From: Bacillus cereus
Lineage (GTDB): Bacteria > Bacillota > Bacilli > Bacillales > Bacillaceae_G
Length of the DNA: 64,000 nt
Direction: 5' to 3'
Assembly: GCF_025917685.1 (NCBI RefSeq)
Contig: NZ_CP089518.1
Span: 1,489,001 to 1,553,000, forward strand
The position numbers and the translations under genes are program-made. Below the pieces are notes generated by a model. The model was not told where the DNA came from. It ran no database searches and saw only the letters and a list, made by a program, of their open reading frames with translations. How positions within the stretch are numbered: position 1 is the first letter of the stretch; each line of letters begins with the position of its first letter. Positions 54,578 through 62,862 of the stretch are shown here, one piece after another.

Positions 54578-55237
54578 ATGAAATATAAAATTCATTGGTT
54601 GTATAAAACAAAGCGTGGTTTACAAACGGAATTAACAACAGAGTACATGAACATAGAAGAAGTACTTCAATTTGCGGAGGATTTTGAGAAAACAGGAAGA
54701 GCGAAAGAACTATTATTTTTTGATGAAATGGACGCGGAATGGTCATTAAAAGAAATGAAAAAACTGAGTAAGCAAGTGGAGGAAGAGCCTCAAGAAATTC
54801 AAGTTTATTTTGATGGTGGTTATGATGTACAGACGAAAGAAGCTGGGGTTGGTATATGTGTATACTATAAAAAAGGAAATACAAATTATCGAATTCGTCG
54901 CAATGCATACATAGAAGGCATATATGACAATAACGAAGCGGAGTATGCATCACTATTATACGGGATGAATATACTCGAGGAATTAGGAATTAAATATGAA
55001 CCAGTTACACTTCGGGGGGATTCTCAAGTTGTACTGCAGCAATTAGCTGGTGAATGGCCTTGCTATGATGAACATTTAAATCATTACTTAGATCAAATTG
55101 AACAAAAAGCAAAGAAAATGAAATTAAAGCTTGTTTGTGAACCGATATCTAGAAAACAAAATAAAGAGGCGCATCAATTAGCAACGCAAGCATTAGAAGG
55201 GACGGCGATTGACAGTCATAAAGAAATAACCGAATAG
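54578..55237 (+). CDS. RNase H-fold protein with N-terminal extension (YpdQ-like)
   Basis: 219 residues. An acidic ~70-residue N-terminal part precedes the RNase HI-like domain with Asp79 (YFDGG), Glu122 (NNEAEY) and Asp148 (RGDSQVV). The fourth position reads NKEAHQLA, with His199 where active enzymes have Asp. Activity is therefore doubtful or altered. AAGGGGAA upstream of ATG. A zinc-finger gene follows 12 bases later. Position after queT fits ypdP-ypdQ of B. subtilis. Confidence 0.82.
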   Translation: MKYKIHWLYKTKRGLQTELTTEYMNIEEVLQFAEDFEKTGRAKELLFFDEMDAEWSLKEMKKLSKQVEEEPQEIQVYFDGGYDVQTKEAGVGICVYYKKGNTNYRIRRNAYIEGIYDNNEAEYASLLYGMNILEELGIKYEPVTLRGDSQVVLQQLAGEWPCYDEHLNHYLDQIEQKAKKMKLKLVCEPISRKQNKEAHQLATQALEGTAIDSHKEITE

Positions 55238-55249
55238 AGAGGTGCAAAG

Positions 55250-55426
55250 GTGAATAAAAAGCAACTCATTACAGAGGTAAATGACTTATTAGAGACGTAT
55301 TGTGAAGGATGTTTCTTACAGAATCATAATCGGAAAAATCATAGTAAATACTATGCCCATTCTTTTTGTATACGGCAATGTACGGTTGGAGAGAAATTAA
55401 AAAAGTATGGAGAGCAATTGTCATGA
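55250..55426 (+). CDS. Small zinc-finger domain protein
   Basis: 58 residues from GTG 55250 (GAGAGGTG upstream). Cysteines and histidines: ETYCEGCFLQNH (Cys18, Cys21), SFCIRQC (Cys40, Cys44), plus HNRKNHSKYYAH. The paired C-x2-C and C-x3-C suggest one bound zinc. Related to a family of small Bacillus zinc-finger proteins I associate with PF10782. It ends just before a bidirectional terminator. Confidence 0.75.
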   Translation: MNKKQLITEVNDLLETYCEGCFLQNHNRKNHSKYYAHSFCIRQCTVGEKLKKYGEQLS

Positions 55427-55461
55427 AAAAACATCCAGAGAATTTTCTCTGGATGTTTTTT
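55427..55461. terminator. Bidirectional terminator
   Basis: AAAAAACATCCAGAG/CTCTGGATGTTTTTT between convergent genes. Confidence 0.88.
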
Positions 55462-55708
55462 AGTGCTTCGCTTCGTGTAATTGATGCTCACATTTACTTA
55501 ATTTTTTTTCTTCATTCATTAGAAACGGTTCGTCTAAATCCGTCGCAACGGATTTCATAATTTCTAGTTGAGAACGAGCCGCTTCTACTGCAGTAGTGGC
55601 ATGCTCTAATGTGTCCGGATCCATTGAAATTGTTGCAGAACCTACCATTTTTTGTGCTGTTTCTACACGGAATTTTACTTCTTCAAAATCATTTACATGT
55701 GAACTCAT
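55460..55708 (-). CDS. DUF2564-like small helical protein
   Basis: 82 residues from MSSHVNDFEEVKFRVETAQKM. ATG 55708 follows AAAGGAGGC; an upstream in-frame ATG has no such site. Helical, charged, soluble. The N-terminal sequence is one I associate with DUF2564. Function unknown. Confidence 0.72.
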   Translation of the reverse strand: MSSHVNDFEEVKFRVETAQKMVGSATISMDPDTLEHATTAVEAARSQLEIMKSVATDLDEPFLMNEEKKLSKCEHQLHEAKH

Positions 55709-55783
55709 TGTTATTGCCTCCTTTGTATTTTGCACATTTCACATAGTTTTCGCTCTGTAAAACGGAAATATACAAAAGAATAA

Positions 55784-55815
55784 CAAAGGAGGTTACCAAG
55801 TAAGGTAACCTCCTG
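55784..55815 (-). terminator. Intrinsic terminator after csp
   Basis: Minus-strand stem AGGAGGTTACC/GGTAACCTCCT followed by TTGTT. Confidence 0.75.
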
Positions 55816-55827
55816 TCATATGTTGGA

Positions 55828-56025
55828 TTAAAGTTTTACTACGTTAGCAGCTTGAGGTCCACGGTTTCCTTCAGTAATGTCGAAAGATACTTCTTGACCT
55901 TCCTCTAAAGCTTTGTAGCCGTCGCCTTGAATAGCAGAGAAATGTACGAATACATCATCAGAGCCGTCCATTTCGATAAATCCAAAACCTTTTTCATTGT
56001 TAAACCATTTTACTTTTCCTTGCAT
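55828..56025 (-). CDS. Cold-shock protein (CspA family)
   Basis: 65-residue OB-fold single-stranded nucleic acid binder. RNP1 KGFGFIEM (about 13-20) and RNP2 VFVHFSAI (about 26-33) are intact, with a C-terminal [10 protein letters not shown]. It acts as an RNA chaperone. TAGGAGGAAT upstream of ATG. B. cereus-group genomes carry several csp genes, and which one this is cannot be told here. Confidence 0.94.
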   Translation of the reverse strand: MQGKVKWFNNEKGFGFIEMDGSDDVFVHFSAIQGDGYKALEEGQEVSFDITEGNRGPQAANVVKL

Positions 56026-56288
56026 GTTACAATTCCTCCTAAAAAACGATTACTTTTTTTCATTTAGTGAAATTCATTAAAAAGAAAATATAATTTAAAA
56101 ATGCTATATTCTCGAATATTCTGCTAAATGATTAATTTAAATATACACGAATTGGTAGAATTTAGTCAAGTAAGCGGTTTTATTTTTTGTATTTTTAAAT
56201 AACTTTCTGCTCAAATTTTTAATAAGGTATAGGACAAGCCGCGTATGTAATATTCTTAAATGAAAGCTGTACATAATGAGGTGAAAGA
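56026..56288. promoter_or_regulatory. csp leader and divergent intergenic region
   Basis: About 260 AT-rich bases before the minus-strand csp gene with no convincing ORF. Csp mRNAs usually have long 5' UTRs that refold at low temperature; that role is inferred from family knowledge. The right end also carries the ribosome site (GAGGTGAA) of the next plus-strand gene. Confidence 0.5.
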
Positions 56289-57017
56289 ATGAATGAGTCT
56301 TATTTATTAGATAATGAAGGAATGAAAAATAGAGTCGACATACCGAATTGGGTTGCAAAAGAATTTCATGATTTTTCGAATGTCGTGCTAGAAGCAACTT
56401 TTCCGTGTTATTTCGGTTTAACAGCTTTGAAAAAGAATGAACTTCGTTATTCATTTCTCTCTCATAATGATTGGGGACATTTACCCAATACAATGTTATC
56501 TTTTTTGGAGTTAATGAAAGAACGGCCAATTGTAAGAAGAGGTTTTTTTCTTTTTGTAGAACCGGAATGTGAAGAGAAATCAATCGAATATTATCGAGAT
56601 TATTTTTGGAAAGTACTACAATATTTACATGAAAACGATGATCAAACATGGCCGAAGCAAATTCCTGAAGATCCAGATCATTATTTATGGGAATTTTCAT
56701 TTGGTGGTGAACCGATATTTGCGTTTGGAAATGCACCGGCTTATAAACAGCGAAAGACTAGGCATTTAGGAAATTCTCTCGTTATTGGATTCCAACCACG
56801 AACTATTTTCGAGGGCTTAGAAGGAGATCGTCCTAAAGGCTCATATTCGAGACAAATGGTTCGTGAGCGAGTTGAAAAGTGGGATCAGCTGCCGAAGCAT
56901 CCTAACATTAGTCACTATGGCGATCCTGACCATCGTGAATGGAAGCAATATTTTATTGGAGATGATATAGAACCGATTAAAGGTAAATGTCCTTTTCATC
57001 ATAGGATAGAGAAATAA
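56289..57017 (+). CDS. YqcI/YcgG family protein
   Basis: 242 residues. FPCYFGLTALKKNELRYSF (about 38-56), FLFVEPECEEKSIEYYRDYFW, then SFGGEPIFAFGNAPAYKQR (about 137-155) and a C-terminal KCPFHHRIEK. This pattern matches the YqcI/YcgG family of unknown function, with two conserved Cys (FPCYFG, KCPFHH) that might bind metal or heme. GAGGTGAAAG upstream of ATG. Confidence 0.8.
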   Translation: MNESYLLDNEGMKNRVDIPNWVAKEFHDFSNVVLEATFPCYFGLTALKKNELRYSFLSHNDWGHLPNTMLSFLELMKERPIVRRGFFLFVEPECEEKSIEYYRDYFWKVLQYLHENDDQTWPKQIPEDPDHYLWEFSFGGEPIFAFGNAPAYKQRKTRHLGNSLVIGFQPRTIFEGLEGDRPKGSYSRQMVRERVEKWDQLPKHPNISHYGDPDHREWKQYFIGDDIEPIKGKCPFHHRIEK

Positions 57018-57043
57018 GAGCCATCAACTGGATGGCTCTTTTG
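57017..57043 (+). terminator. Intrinsic terminator
   Basis: Stem AGAGCCATC/GATGGCTCT then TTTTG. Confidence 0.8.
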
Positions 57044-57156
57044 TATATTTTGGATAAAAAAGGGTATTGTATTAGTGAATAATTTTTATGAAAGCTAGTC
57101 TATTTTCTATATTTGCATCATTATTTAATAGTAAAAGAAGTAGAAAGGATAGAGCG

Positions 57157-57789
57157 ATGTTTGGAGCAATTATACAACAAATAGTATTGGGTATTTCATT
57201 AGCTGCACCGGTAGGTCCAATTAATATTGAAATGTTAAAACGTGGAATTGAACGTGGATTTTGGCATGCGTGGATTGTTGGAATCGGAGGAATGACTGCT
57301 GATATTTTGTTTATGCTTCTTATTTATTTTGGTTTATCTTCTGTTTTTATGTATACATATGTACAAGCTTTTATGTACTGCACTGGGTTTTTCCTGTTAT
57401 TTTATTTAGGATTTCAAAGTGTAAAACAAGGAATCTCCCACTCGAATATGGAATATAACAAAGAAGAGGTAGGTGGACTTAAACAATCCTTTATGGCGGG
57501 ATTTTTAATTGCGATATCCAACCCATTAAATCTCGTTTTTTGGTTTGGCATATACGGAAGTACACTTAGCTCATTGCTTACAAAGGTAACGAAACAAGAA
57601 GCTTTTTTGTACAGTCTTTGCATTATTATTGGTATTATTTTGTGGAACTTAAATATTGCTTTTTCTGTACATTTTGGAAGAACTTTATTAAAACCAAAAG
57701 CACTTGGCTATATTACAGCCGGAGCAGGTATTATTTTAGTAGGATATTCTATCCATTTTGCATACAAAGCTTTACAGTTGTTCACATAA
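57157..57789 (+). CDS. LysE/RhtB-family amino-acid exporter
   Basis: 210 residues, six membrane segments, with the family start ISLAAPVGPINIEMLKRGIERG (about 12-33) and SFMAGFLIAISNPLNLVFWFG (about 113-133). ATG 57157 (AAAGGAT upstream) gives the normal LysE start; an in-frame ATG at 57088 adds 23 basic residues and has no ribosome site. The next gene follows within 20 bases. Confidence 0.88.
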   Translation: MFGAIIQQIVLGISLAAPVGPINIEMLKRGIERGFWHAWIVGIGGMTADILFMLLIYFGLSSVFMYTYVQAFMYCTGFFLLFYLGFQSVKQGISHSNMEYNKEEVGGLKQSFMAGFLIAISNPLNLVFWFGIYGSTLSSLLTKVTKQEAFLYSLCIIIGIILWNLNIAFSVHFGRTLLKPKALGYITAGAGIILVGYSIHFAYKALQLFT

Positions 57790-57808
57790 GATTGAAGGGG
57801 AGATTTTT

Positions 57809-58102
57809 ATGTATCGAACCACTATTGACGGAAAAGAAATTATCATCACACTAGCACCAAAAATCCGAAAAGAAATTACTGACAGGAACCCATTATATGA
57901 AGCGGTATTTAAAAATGCAGCAAGGTTGCTGCAAACGAAACAACCAACGTTTGCGGTAAATCATGAAATATTTGGGCTTATTATTGGAGAAGTACAGAGG
58001 GGTGAAGTAACGGTGTTTGCAGTAGAACACATTATCCCGAAGCAAAATATATTTGGTTCGAACACTTTTTTCTCGACAATAGAGCAGCAGGCAAATTTGT
58101 AA
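57809..58102 (+). CDS. Hypothetical small protein
   Basis: 97 residues (MYRTTIDGKEIIITLAPKIR..., ending FFSTIEQQANL). ATG 57809 follows GAAGGGGAG, 20 bases after the LysE gene, so it is likely co-transcribed. Mixed alpha/beta, soluble; no family recognised. Confidence 0.68.
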   Translation: MYRTTIDGKEIIITLAPKIRKEITDRNPLYEAVFKNAARLLQTKQPTFAVNHEIFGLIIGEVQRGEVTVFAVEHIIPKQNIFGSNTFFSTIEQQANL

Positions 58103-58179
58103 AGTGAATAGAATAAAATAGAAAAGAAATGGTCGTAACGATATGTTACGGCTGTTTTTTGGGAAAAGGGGGAAGAAAG

Positions 58180-58809
58180 ATGAAGAGAGTGGTAAAGGAG
58201 TTCTTTTTACAACATGATATTGTTATTATGTATAGTATTCTATTTATTTTCATCATTATTTTAAAAATGCAATTTTTCACATGGATCGGTATGTTAGCGT
58301 GTGTGTTTGGGATTGCTTTTTATACTTTTAACGAATATATGACGCATCGTTTTTTATTCCATTTAAAGCCGCCTAAAAACGCATTTTTATTAAAAATGTT
58401 AAGAAGATTACATTATGATCATCATGTATATCCAGATGATTTGAAACTTTTATTTTTGCCTGTATGGTTTAGTATACCTAGCTTTACTATATATTTACTT
58501 ATATCGTATGGTATTACAAAAAGTGTTACTGTTACACTTTCATTTGGAATAGGAATGATTATCATGCTCCTCGTTTATGAATGGAAACATTATATTGCAC
58601 ATAAACCGATTCGTCCCTTCACTAAGTTTGGAAGATGGCTAAAAAAACAGCACATATTACACCATTATAAAAACGAAAAGTTTTGGTTCGGAGTTTCAAA
58701 TCCAGTATTCGATTTTATATTTGGAACACTTAAAGATGGAAAAGACGTTGAATTAAGTGAAACAGCTCGTAATTTAGAAAAGGAGACAAAGACAGAAGTA
58801 GTGCGATAA
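58180..58809 (+). CDS. Fatty acid hydroxylase/sterol desaturase-family membrane protein
   Basis: 209 residues, four membrane segments and the di-iron histidine boxes HRFLFH (about 51-56), HYDHH (about 74-78) and the late HILHHY (about 162-167), plus HYIAH. Such proteins hydroxylate or desaturate lipid chains in the membrane. AAAAGGGGGAAGAAAG upstream of ATG 58180. The gene's 3' end forms one arm of the terminator. Confidence 0.85.
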   Translation: MKRVVKEFFLQHDIVIMYSILFIFIIILKMQFFTWIGMLACVFGIAFYTFNEYMTHRFLFHLKPPKNAFLLKMLRRLHYDHHVYPDDLKLLFLPVWFSIPSFTIYLLISYGITKSVTVTLSFGIGMIIMLLVYEWKHYIAHKPIRPFTKFGRWLKKQHILHHYKNEKFWFGVSNPVFDFIFGTLKDGKDVELSETARNLEKETKTEVVR

Positions 58810-58824
58810 GCACTACTTCTGTCT
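58790..58824 (+). terminator. Hairpin overlapping the hydroxylase stop codon
   Basis: 15-bp stem AGACAGAAGTAGTGC/GCACTACTTCTGTCT with no clear T run. The remaining gap to 59032 holds only AT-rich sequence with no recognised site. Confidence 0.65.
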
Positions 58825-59032
58825 TAATGAGGGAGGGATAATTGAGGTTTCGCTTTATTTTGAAAAAGTATATTAAAAATTTAAGAGAAAATGACGAAAA
58901 ATGTCTATCGAAAAATCTTTGCAGGAATGTATGGATTGTCTAAAATGGAAATAAGTTTCTGAATATTTATAAAATTTAGTTTTTAGGTATGCAAGGGGGA
59001 ATTATATTTTAAGTAAGAGAGGGGACTAGAGA

Positions 59033-59374
59033 ATGAAACGAGATGATACATCAGCACGTAAGTTGCAAAATGAGGTGAATTATACAGAGGTTGTTCGGTC
59101 AGAAGAATTTCAATTACTGTTAAATACGAAAAAGAAGTTTATCGTTCCAATGAGTATTTTCTTCTTAAGTTTTTTTATTGCACTACCTATTTTAACATCG
59201 TATTCAAAGGTGCTCAATACACCGGTATTTGGTGATGTTACTTGGGCGTGGGTATTTGCTTTTGCACAATTTATAATGACATGGGCATTATGTATGATTT
59301 ATAGCAAAAAGGCAGAATCCTTTGATAAAATCTCGCGAAAAATTCTACAAAATATGCAACAAGGGAGGGGCTGA
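59033..59374 (+). CDS. DUF485 membrane protein (YjcH-like)
   Basis: 113 residues with two membrane segments (about 41-62 and 75-96), preceded by the DUF485 signature VVRSEEFQLLLNTKKKFIVP (about 21-40). DUF485 proteins are co-encoded with acetate/solute symporters, and here the symporter starts 2 bases after the stop. GAGAGGGGAC upstream of ATG. Confidence 0.9.
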   Translation: MKRDDTSARKLQNEVNYTEVVRSEEFQLLLNTKKKFIVPMSIFFLSFFIALPILTSYSKVLNTPVFGDVTWAWVFAFAQFIMTWALCMIYSKKAESFDKISRKILQNMQQGRG

Positions 59375-59376
59375 AT

Positions 59377-60927
59377 TTGAATACTACTGCGTTTGCACTA
59401 TTTTTAATTATCGTCCTTGGTACACTCGTTATCACGTATTTCGCATCGAAAAAAACGAAAAATGCGAGTGAGTTTTATACGGCTGGAGGGGGATTAACTG
59501 GTTGGCAAAATGGTCTGGCCATTGCTGGGGATTATATGTCTGCTGCGTCATTTCTTGGTATCGCTGGAGCAATAGCGTTAACTGGGTTTGATGGTTTCTT
59601 TTATAGTATAGGCTTCTTAGTTGCTTACTTAGTTGTATTATATCTAGTTGCAGAACCGCTTAGAAATTTAGGGAAGTATACGCTCGCTGATATGATTGCG
59701 GCACGTTTTGATGCGAAAAAGGTTCGCGGTATTGCAGCGCTTAATACGATGACTATTTCGATTTTTTATATGATTGCCCAATTAGTCGGTGCGGGTGCAC
59801 TTATTAAATTATTATTAGGTATCGAATATACGACATCTGTATTAATCGTGGGCACACTTATGACTGTGTATGTTATTTTTGGAGGAATGACAGCTACGAG
59901 TTGGGTTCAAATTGTAAAGGCTGTACTACTTATGGCAGGGACGTTTATTATTTCTGTTATCGTTTTCTCCAAATTTAATTTCAGTGTGACTGAAATGTTC
60001 GCTCAAATGAAAACAGCTACTCCACTGAAGGAATCATTTTTAAATCCAGGAGTAAAGTATAAAGATGGTCTTGATACACTTTCTTTAAATTTAGGACTAG
60101 TTCTTGGTACGGCAGGATTACCGCATATTCTTGTCCGCTTTTTCACAGTACGTGATGCAAAAACTGCACGTCAATCTGTTGTGTACGCTACGTGGTTAAT
60201 AGGTGCATTTTATATTATGACGATTTTCTTAGGATTTGGTGCAGCTGCATTTGTAGGAAATGAAGCAATTATTAAAGCAAATCCAGCCGGTAATATGGCA
60301 GCACCTTTATTAGCTAAAGCGTTAGGTGGAGATTTCTTATTCGCATTCGTATCGGCGATTGCTTTTGCGACAATTTTAGCTGTAGTAGCAGGTCTTGTAT
60401 TAACGGCAGCTTCCGCATTTGCTCATGATTTTTATAACGAGATTATTCGCAAAGGAAAATCAACGGAAAAAGAACAAGTTTCCATGGCTCGTTATGCATC
60501 TATTGGAGTAGCGATAGTATCTATTATACTCGCTTTATTTGCGCAAACATTAAACGTAGCATTTTTAGTATCACTAGCATTTGCAGTTGCTGCTAGTGCA
60601 AACTTACCAGTAATATTATTCACAATTTATTGGAAGCGTTTTAATACAACAGGAGCAATTTGTGGTATGATTGTCGGTCTTGTATCAGCAATTGTTCTTG
60701 TAGCATTAAGTCCTAATGTATGGAATCCTGTAGCAGGGAAAGCTATATTTGTTGGGGAAGCGATATTCCCATATACGACACCTGGAATTATTTCGATTCC
60801 GCTTGGATTTCTTGCAGCATATTTAGGAACTGTTTTCTCTAGTAAGAAAGAAGATGCAGCGAAGTTTGATGAAATTCTTGTGAAATCTAATACTGGTCAT
60901 GGTATTAGCGACGCATCTTCGCATTAA
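59377..60927 (+). CDS. Sodium:solute symporter, acetate permease (ActP/YwcA) type
   Basis: 516 residues, about 13 membrane segments. SSS-family signature GLAIAGDYMSAASFLGIAGAI (about 46-66) and GLPHILVRFFTVRDAKTARQ (about 248-267) match the ActP group, which takes up acetate or other short monocarboxylates with sodium. Translation starts at TTG 59377 behind GGGAGGGG and is coupled to the DUF485 gene. The terminator follows. Confidence 0.9.
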   Translation: MNTTAFALFLIIVLGTLVITYFASKKTKNASEFYTAGGGLTGWQNGLAIAGDYMSAASFLGIAGAIALTGFDGFFYSIGFLVAYLVVLYLVAEPLRNLGKYTLADMIAARFDAKKVRGIAALNTMTISIFYMIAQLVGAGALIKLLLGIEYTTSVLIVGTLMTVYVIFGGMTATSWVQIVKAVLLMAGTFIISVIVFSKFNFSVTEMFAQMKTATPLKESFLNPGVKYKDGLDTLSLNLGLVLGTAGLPHILVRFFTVRDAKTARQSVVYATWLIGAFYIMTIFLGFGAAAFVGNEAIIKANPAGNMAAPLLAKALGGDFLFAFVSAIAFATILAVVAGLVLTAASAFAHDFYNEIIRKGKSTEKEQVSMARYASIGVAIVSIILALFAQTLNVAFLVSLAFAVAASANLPVILFTIYWKRFNTTGAICGMIVGLVSAIVLVALSPNVWNPVAGKAIFVGEAIFPYTTPGIISIPLGFLAAYLGTVFSSKKEDAAKFDEILVKSNTGHGISDASSH

Positions 60928-60933
60928 AATAGA

Positions 60934-60966
60934 GGAGCTTTTCGAATTATAAGAAAAGCTCTTTTT
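60934..60966 (+). terminator. Intrinsic terminator after the symporter
   Basis: Stem GAGCTTTTC/GAAAAGCTC and TTTTT. Confidence 0.88.
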
Positions 60967-61112
60967 CTTTTGTCATTTTCTTATAAATATTACTGTATTG
61001 TAAGTAGGATTTGTCATAATTTTGTGGAATGAAAATAAGCAGGGAGAAATTTAACTCATCATGGTACCAGCGCAGCTTTGTGAAAAATAAGTTGTTATGG
61101 AAGGTGGAAGAA

Positions 61113-62465
61113 ATGATGAAGACAAAACAAACCGATGAATTATTAGCAAAAGATGAGCAATATGTTTGGCACGGAATGCGTCCCTTTAGTCCAAGTAGTA
61201 CAATGGTAGGGGCAAAAGCAGAAGGGTGCTGGGTTGAAGATATACAAGGAAAAAGATATTTAGATGGTATGAGTGGTCTTTGGTGTGTGAATAGTGGATA
61301 CGGAAGAAAAGAGCTGGCAGAGGCAGCTTATAAGCAATTGCAAACATTATCGTACTTTCCGATGTCACAATCACATGAGCCAGCTATAAAGCTTGCTGAA
61401 AAGTTAAATGAGTGGCTTGGTGGAGAGTATGTTATATTCTTCTCTAATAGTGGATCAGAAGCGAATGAAACGGCTTTTAAAATAGCAAGGCAATATTATG
61501 CTCAAAAGGGTGAACCACATCGTTATAAATTTATGTCACGCTATCGTGGTTATCATGGAAATACAATGGCAACGATGGCGGCAACTGGCCAAGCACAGCG
61601 TAGATATCAATATGAGCCATTTGCTTCAGGTTTTTTACACGTAACGCCTCCAGATTGTTACCGTATGCCAGAAATGGAATCACAAAATATTTATGATGTA
61701 GAGTGTGTGAAAGAAGTAGATCGTGTGATGACATGGGAATTAAGTGAAACGATAGCGGGATTTATTATGGAGCCAATTATTACAGGTGGAGGTATTCTAA
61801 TGCCGCCACAAGACTATATGAAAGCTGTTCATGAAACGTGTCAAAAACACGGTGCACTACTCATTAGCGATGAAGTGATTTGCGGTTTCGGACGTACAGG
61901 AAAAGCATTTGGATTTATGAATTATGATGTGAAGCCAGATATTATTACAATGGCAAAAGGGATTACGAGTGCATATTTACCATTATCAGCAACAGCTGTG
62001 AAAAAAGAAATATATGAAGAATTTAAAGGGAAGGGAGAATATGAATTCTTCCGCCATATTAATACGTTTGGTGGAAATCCAGCAGCTTGTGCATTAGCGC
62101 TTAAAAACTTAGAGATTATGGAAAATGAAAATTTAATTGAGCGCTCTGCACAAATGGGCTCCCTTTTATTAGAGCAATTAAAAGAAGAAATTGGAGAACA
62201 TCCACTTGTTGGGAATATTAGAGGAAAAGGTCTACTAGTTGGAATTGAACTAGTAAATGATAAAGAAACGAAAGAGCCAATTGATAACGACAAAATTGCA
62301 AGTGTTGTAAATGCTTGTAAAGAAAAAGGGTTAATTATAGGACGAAACGGCATGACGACAGCAGGATATAATAACGTCTTAACGTTAGCACCACCGCTTG
62401 TAATTTCAAGTGAAGAAATTGCTTTTGTTGTTGGAACGTTGAAGACAGCGATGGAACGCATTTAA
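61113..62465 (+). CDS. Class III (omega) aminotransferase
   Basis: 450 residues, PLP-dependent. GMSGLWCVNSGYGRKELAEA (about 51-70), FSNSGSEANETAFKIAR (about 109-125), LISDEVICGFGRTG (about 250-263) and the PLP lysine in TMAKGITSAYLPL (Lys about 282). Resembles beta-alanine/omega-amino acid:pyruvate aminotransferases; true substrates are unknown. ATG 61113 is preferred (AAGGTGG 5 bases upstream), with 61116 equally possible; ATG 61029 lacks a site. Confidence 0.87.
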   Translation: MMKTKQTDELLAKDEQYVWHGMRPFSPSSTMVGAKAEGCWVEDIQGKRYLDGMSGLWCVNSGYGRKELAEAAYKQLQTLSYFPMSQSHEPAIKLAEKLNEWLGGEYVIFFSNSGSEANETAFKIARQYYAQKGEPHRYKFMSRYRGYHGNTMATMAATGQAQRRYQYEPFASGFLHVTPPDCYRMPEMESQNIYDVECVKEVDRVMTWELSETIAGFIMEPIITGGGILMPPQDYMKAVHETCQKHGALLISDEVICGFGRTGKAFGFMNYDVKPDIITMAKGITSAYLPLSATAVKKEIYEEFKGKGEYEFFRHINTFGGNPAACALALKNLEIMENENLIERSAQMGSLLLEQLKEEIGEHPLVGNIRGKGLLVGIELVNDKETKEPIDNDKIASVVNACKEKGLIIGRNGMTTAGYNNVLTLAPPLVISSEEIAFVVGTLKTAMERI

Positions 62466-62471
62466 CGAATG

Positions 62472-62499
62472 AAGCGAGCTGCAATACAGCTCGCTTTTG
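62472..62499 (+). terminator. Intrinsic terminator
   Basis: Stem AGCGAGCTG/CAGCTCGCT and TTTTG. Confidence 0.85.
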
Positions 62500-62520
62500 T
62501 TTAGTAGGAGGGTTTTTTTT

Positions 62521-62799
62521 ATGGAGAAATATGATCCTAACAAGCATTATCACATCGGATATTATGAAGATGGATATGATTTAGAAGTGACGGCGTACAA
62601 AAGAATAAAAGAACCAGTTTGGGATGCTTATATTCCGCACTATGAGGCAGACGATTTTTATAAGAAAGTGGAGGAAATGAAGCTAGGTGAATATATCGAT
62701 GATTATGGAATTAAAGTATATTCATTTCGTGATGATATCGATGATGAAGAAGCTCGCTTCATTTTTGAAAAATGGTTAAAAAAGAATGAAATTGTTTAA
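62521..62799 (+). CDS. Hypothetical acidic small protein
   Basis: 92 residues (MEKYDPNKHYHIGYYEDGYD..., ending FEKWLKKNEIV), rich in Asp, Glu and Tyr. ATG 62521 is chosen because TAGGAGGG lies 8-9 bases upstream. No family recognised. Convergent with the antiporter gene. Confidence 0.7.
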   Translation: MEKYDPNKHYHIGYYEDGYDLEVTAYKRIKEPVWDAYIPHYEADDFYKKVEEMKLGEYIDDYGIKVYSFRDDIDDEEARFIFEKWLKKNEIV

Positions 62800-62810
62800 A
62801 GAGAAAATGA

Positions 62811-62855
62811 AAAAGGAGATTGCTATCTTATAAAATAGCAATCTCCTTTTATTAT
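62811..62855. terminator. Bidirectional terminator
   Basis: 15-bp stem AAAAGGAGATTGCTA/TAGCAATCTCCTTTT between convergent genes. Confidence 0.9.
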
Positions 62856-62862
62856 ATTAAAC

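Noticed and set aside
56137..56736. 199-codon minus-strand ORF opposite the YqcI/YcgG gene
   Set aside because: Composition is a mirror of the real plus-strand gene, it has no ribosome site, and no domain is recognisable.
61050..61100. T-box-like string TGGTACCAGCGC before the aminotransferase gene
   Set aside because: The GGGUGGNACCGCG consensus is not met, there is no specifier stem, and no terminator/antiterminator is present.
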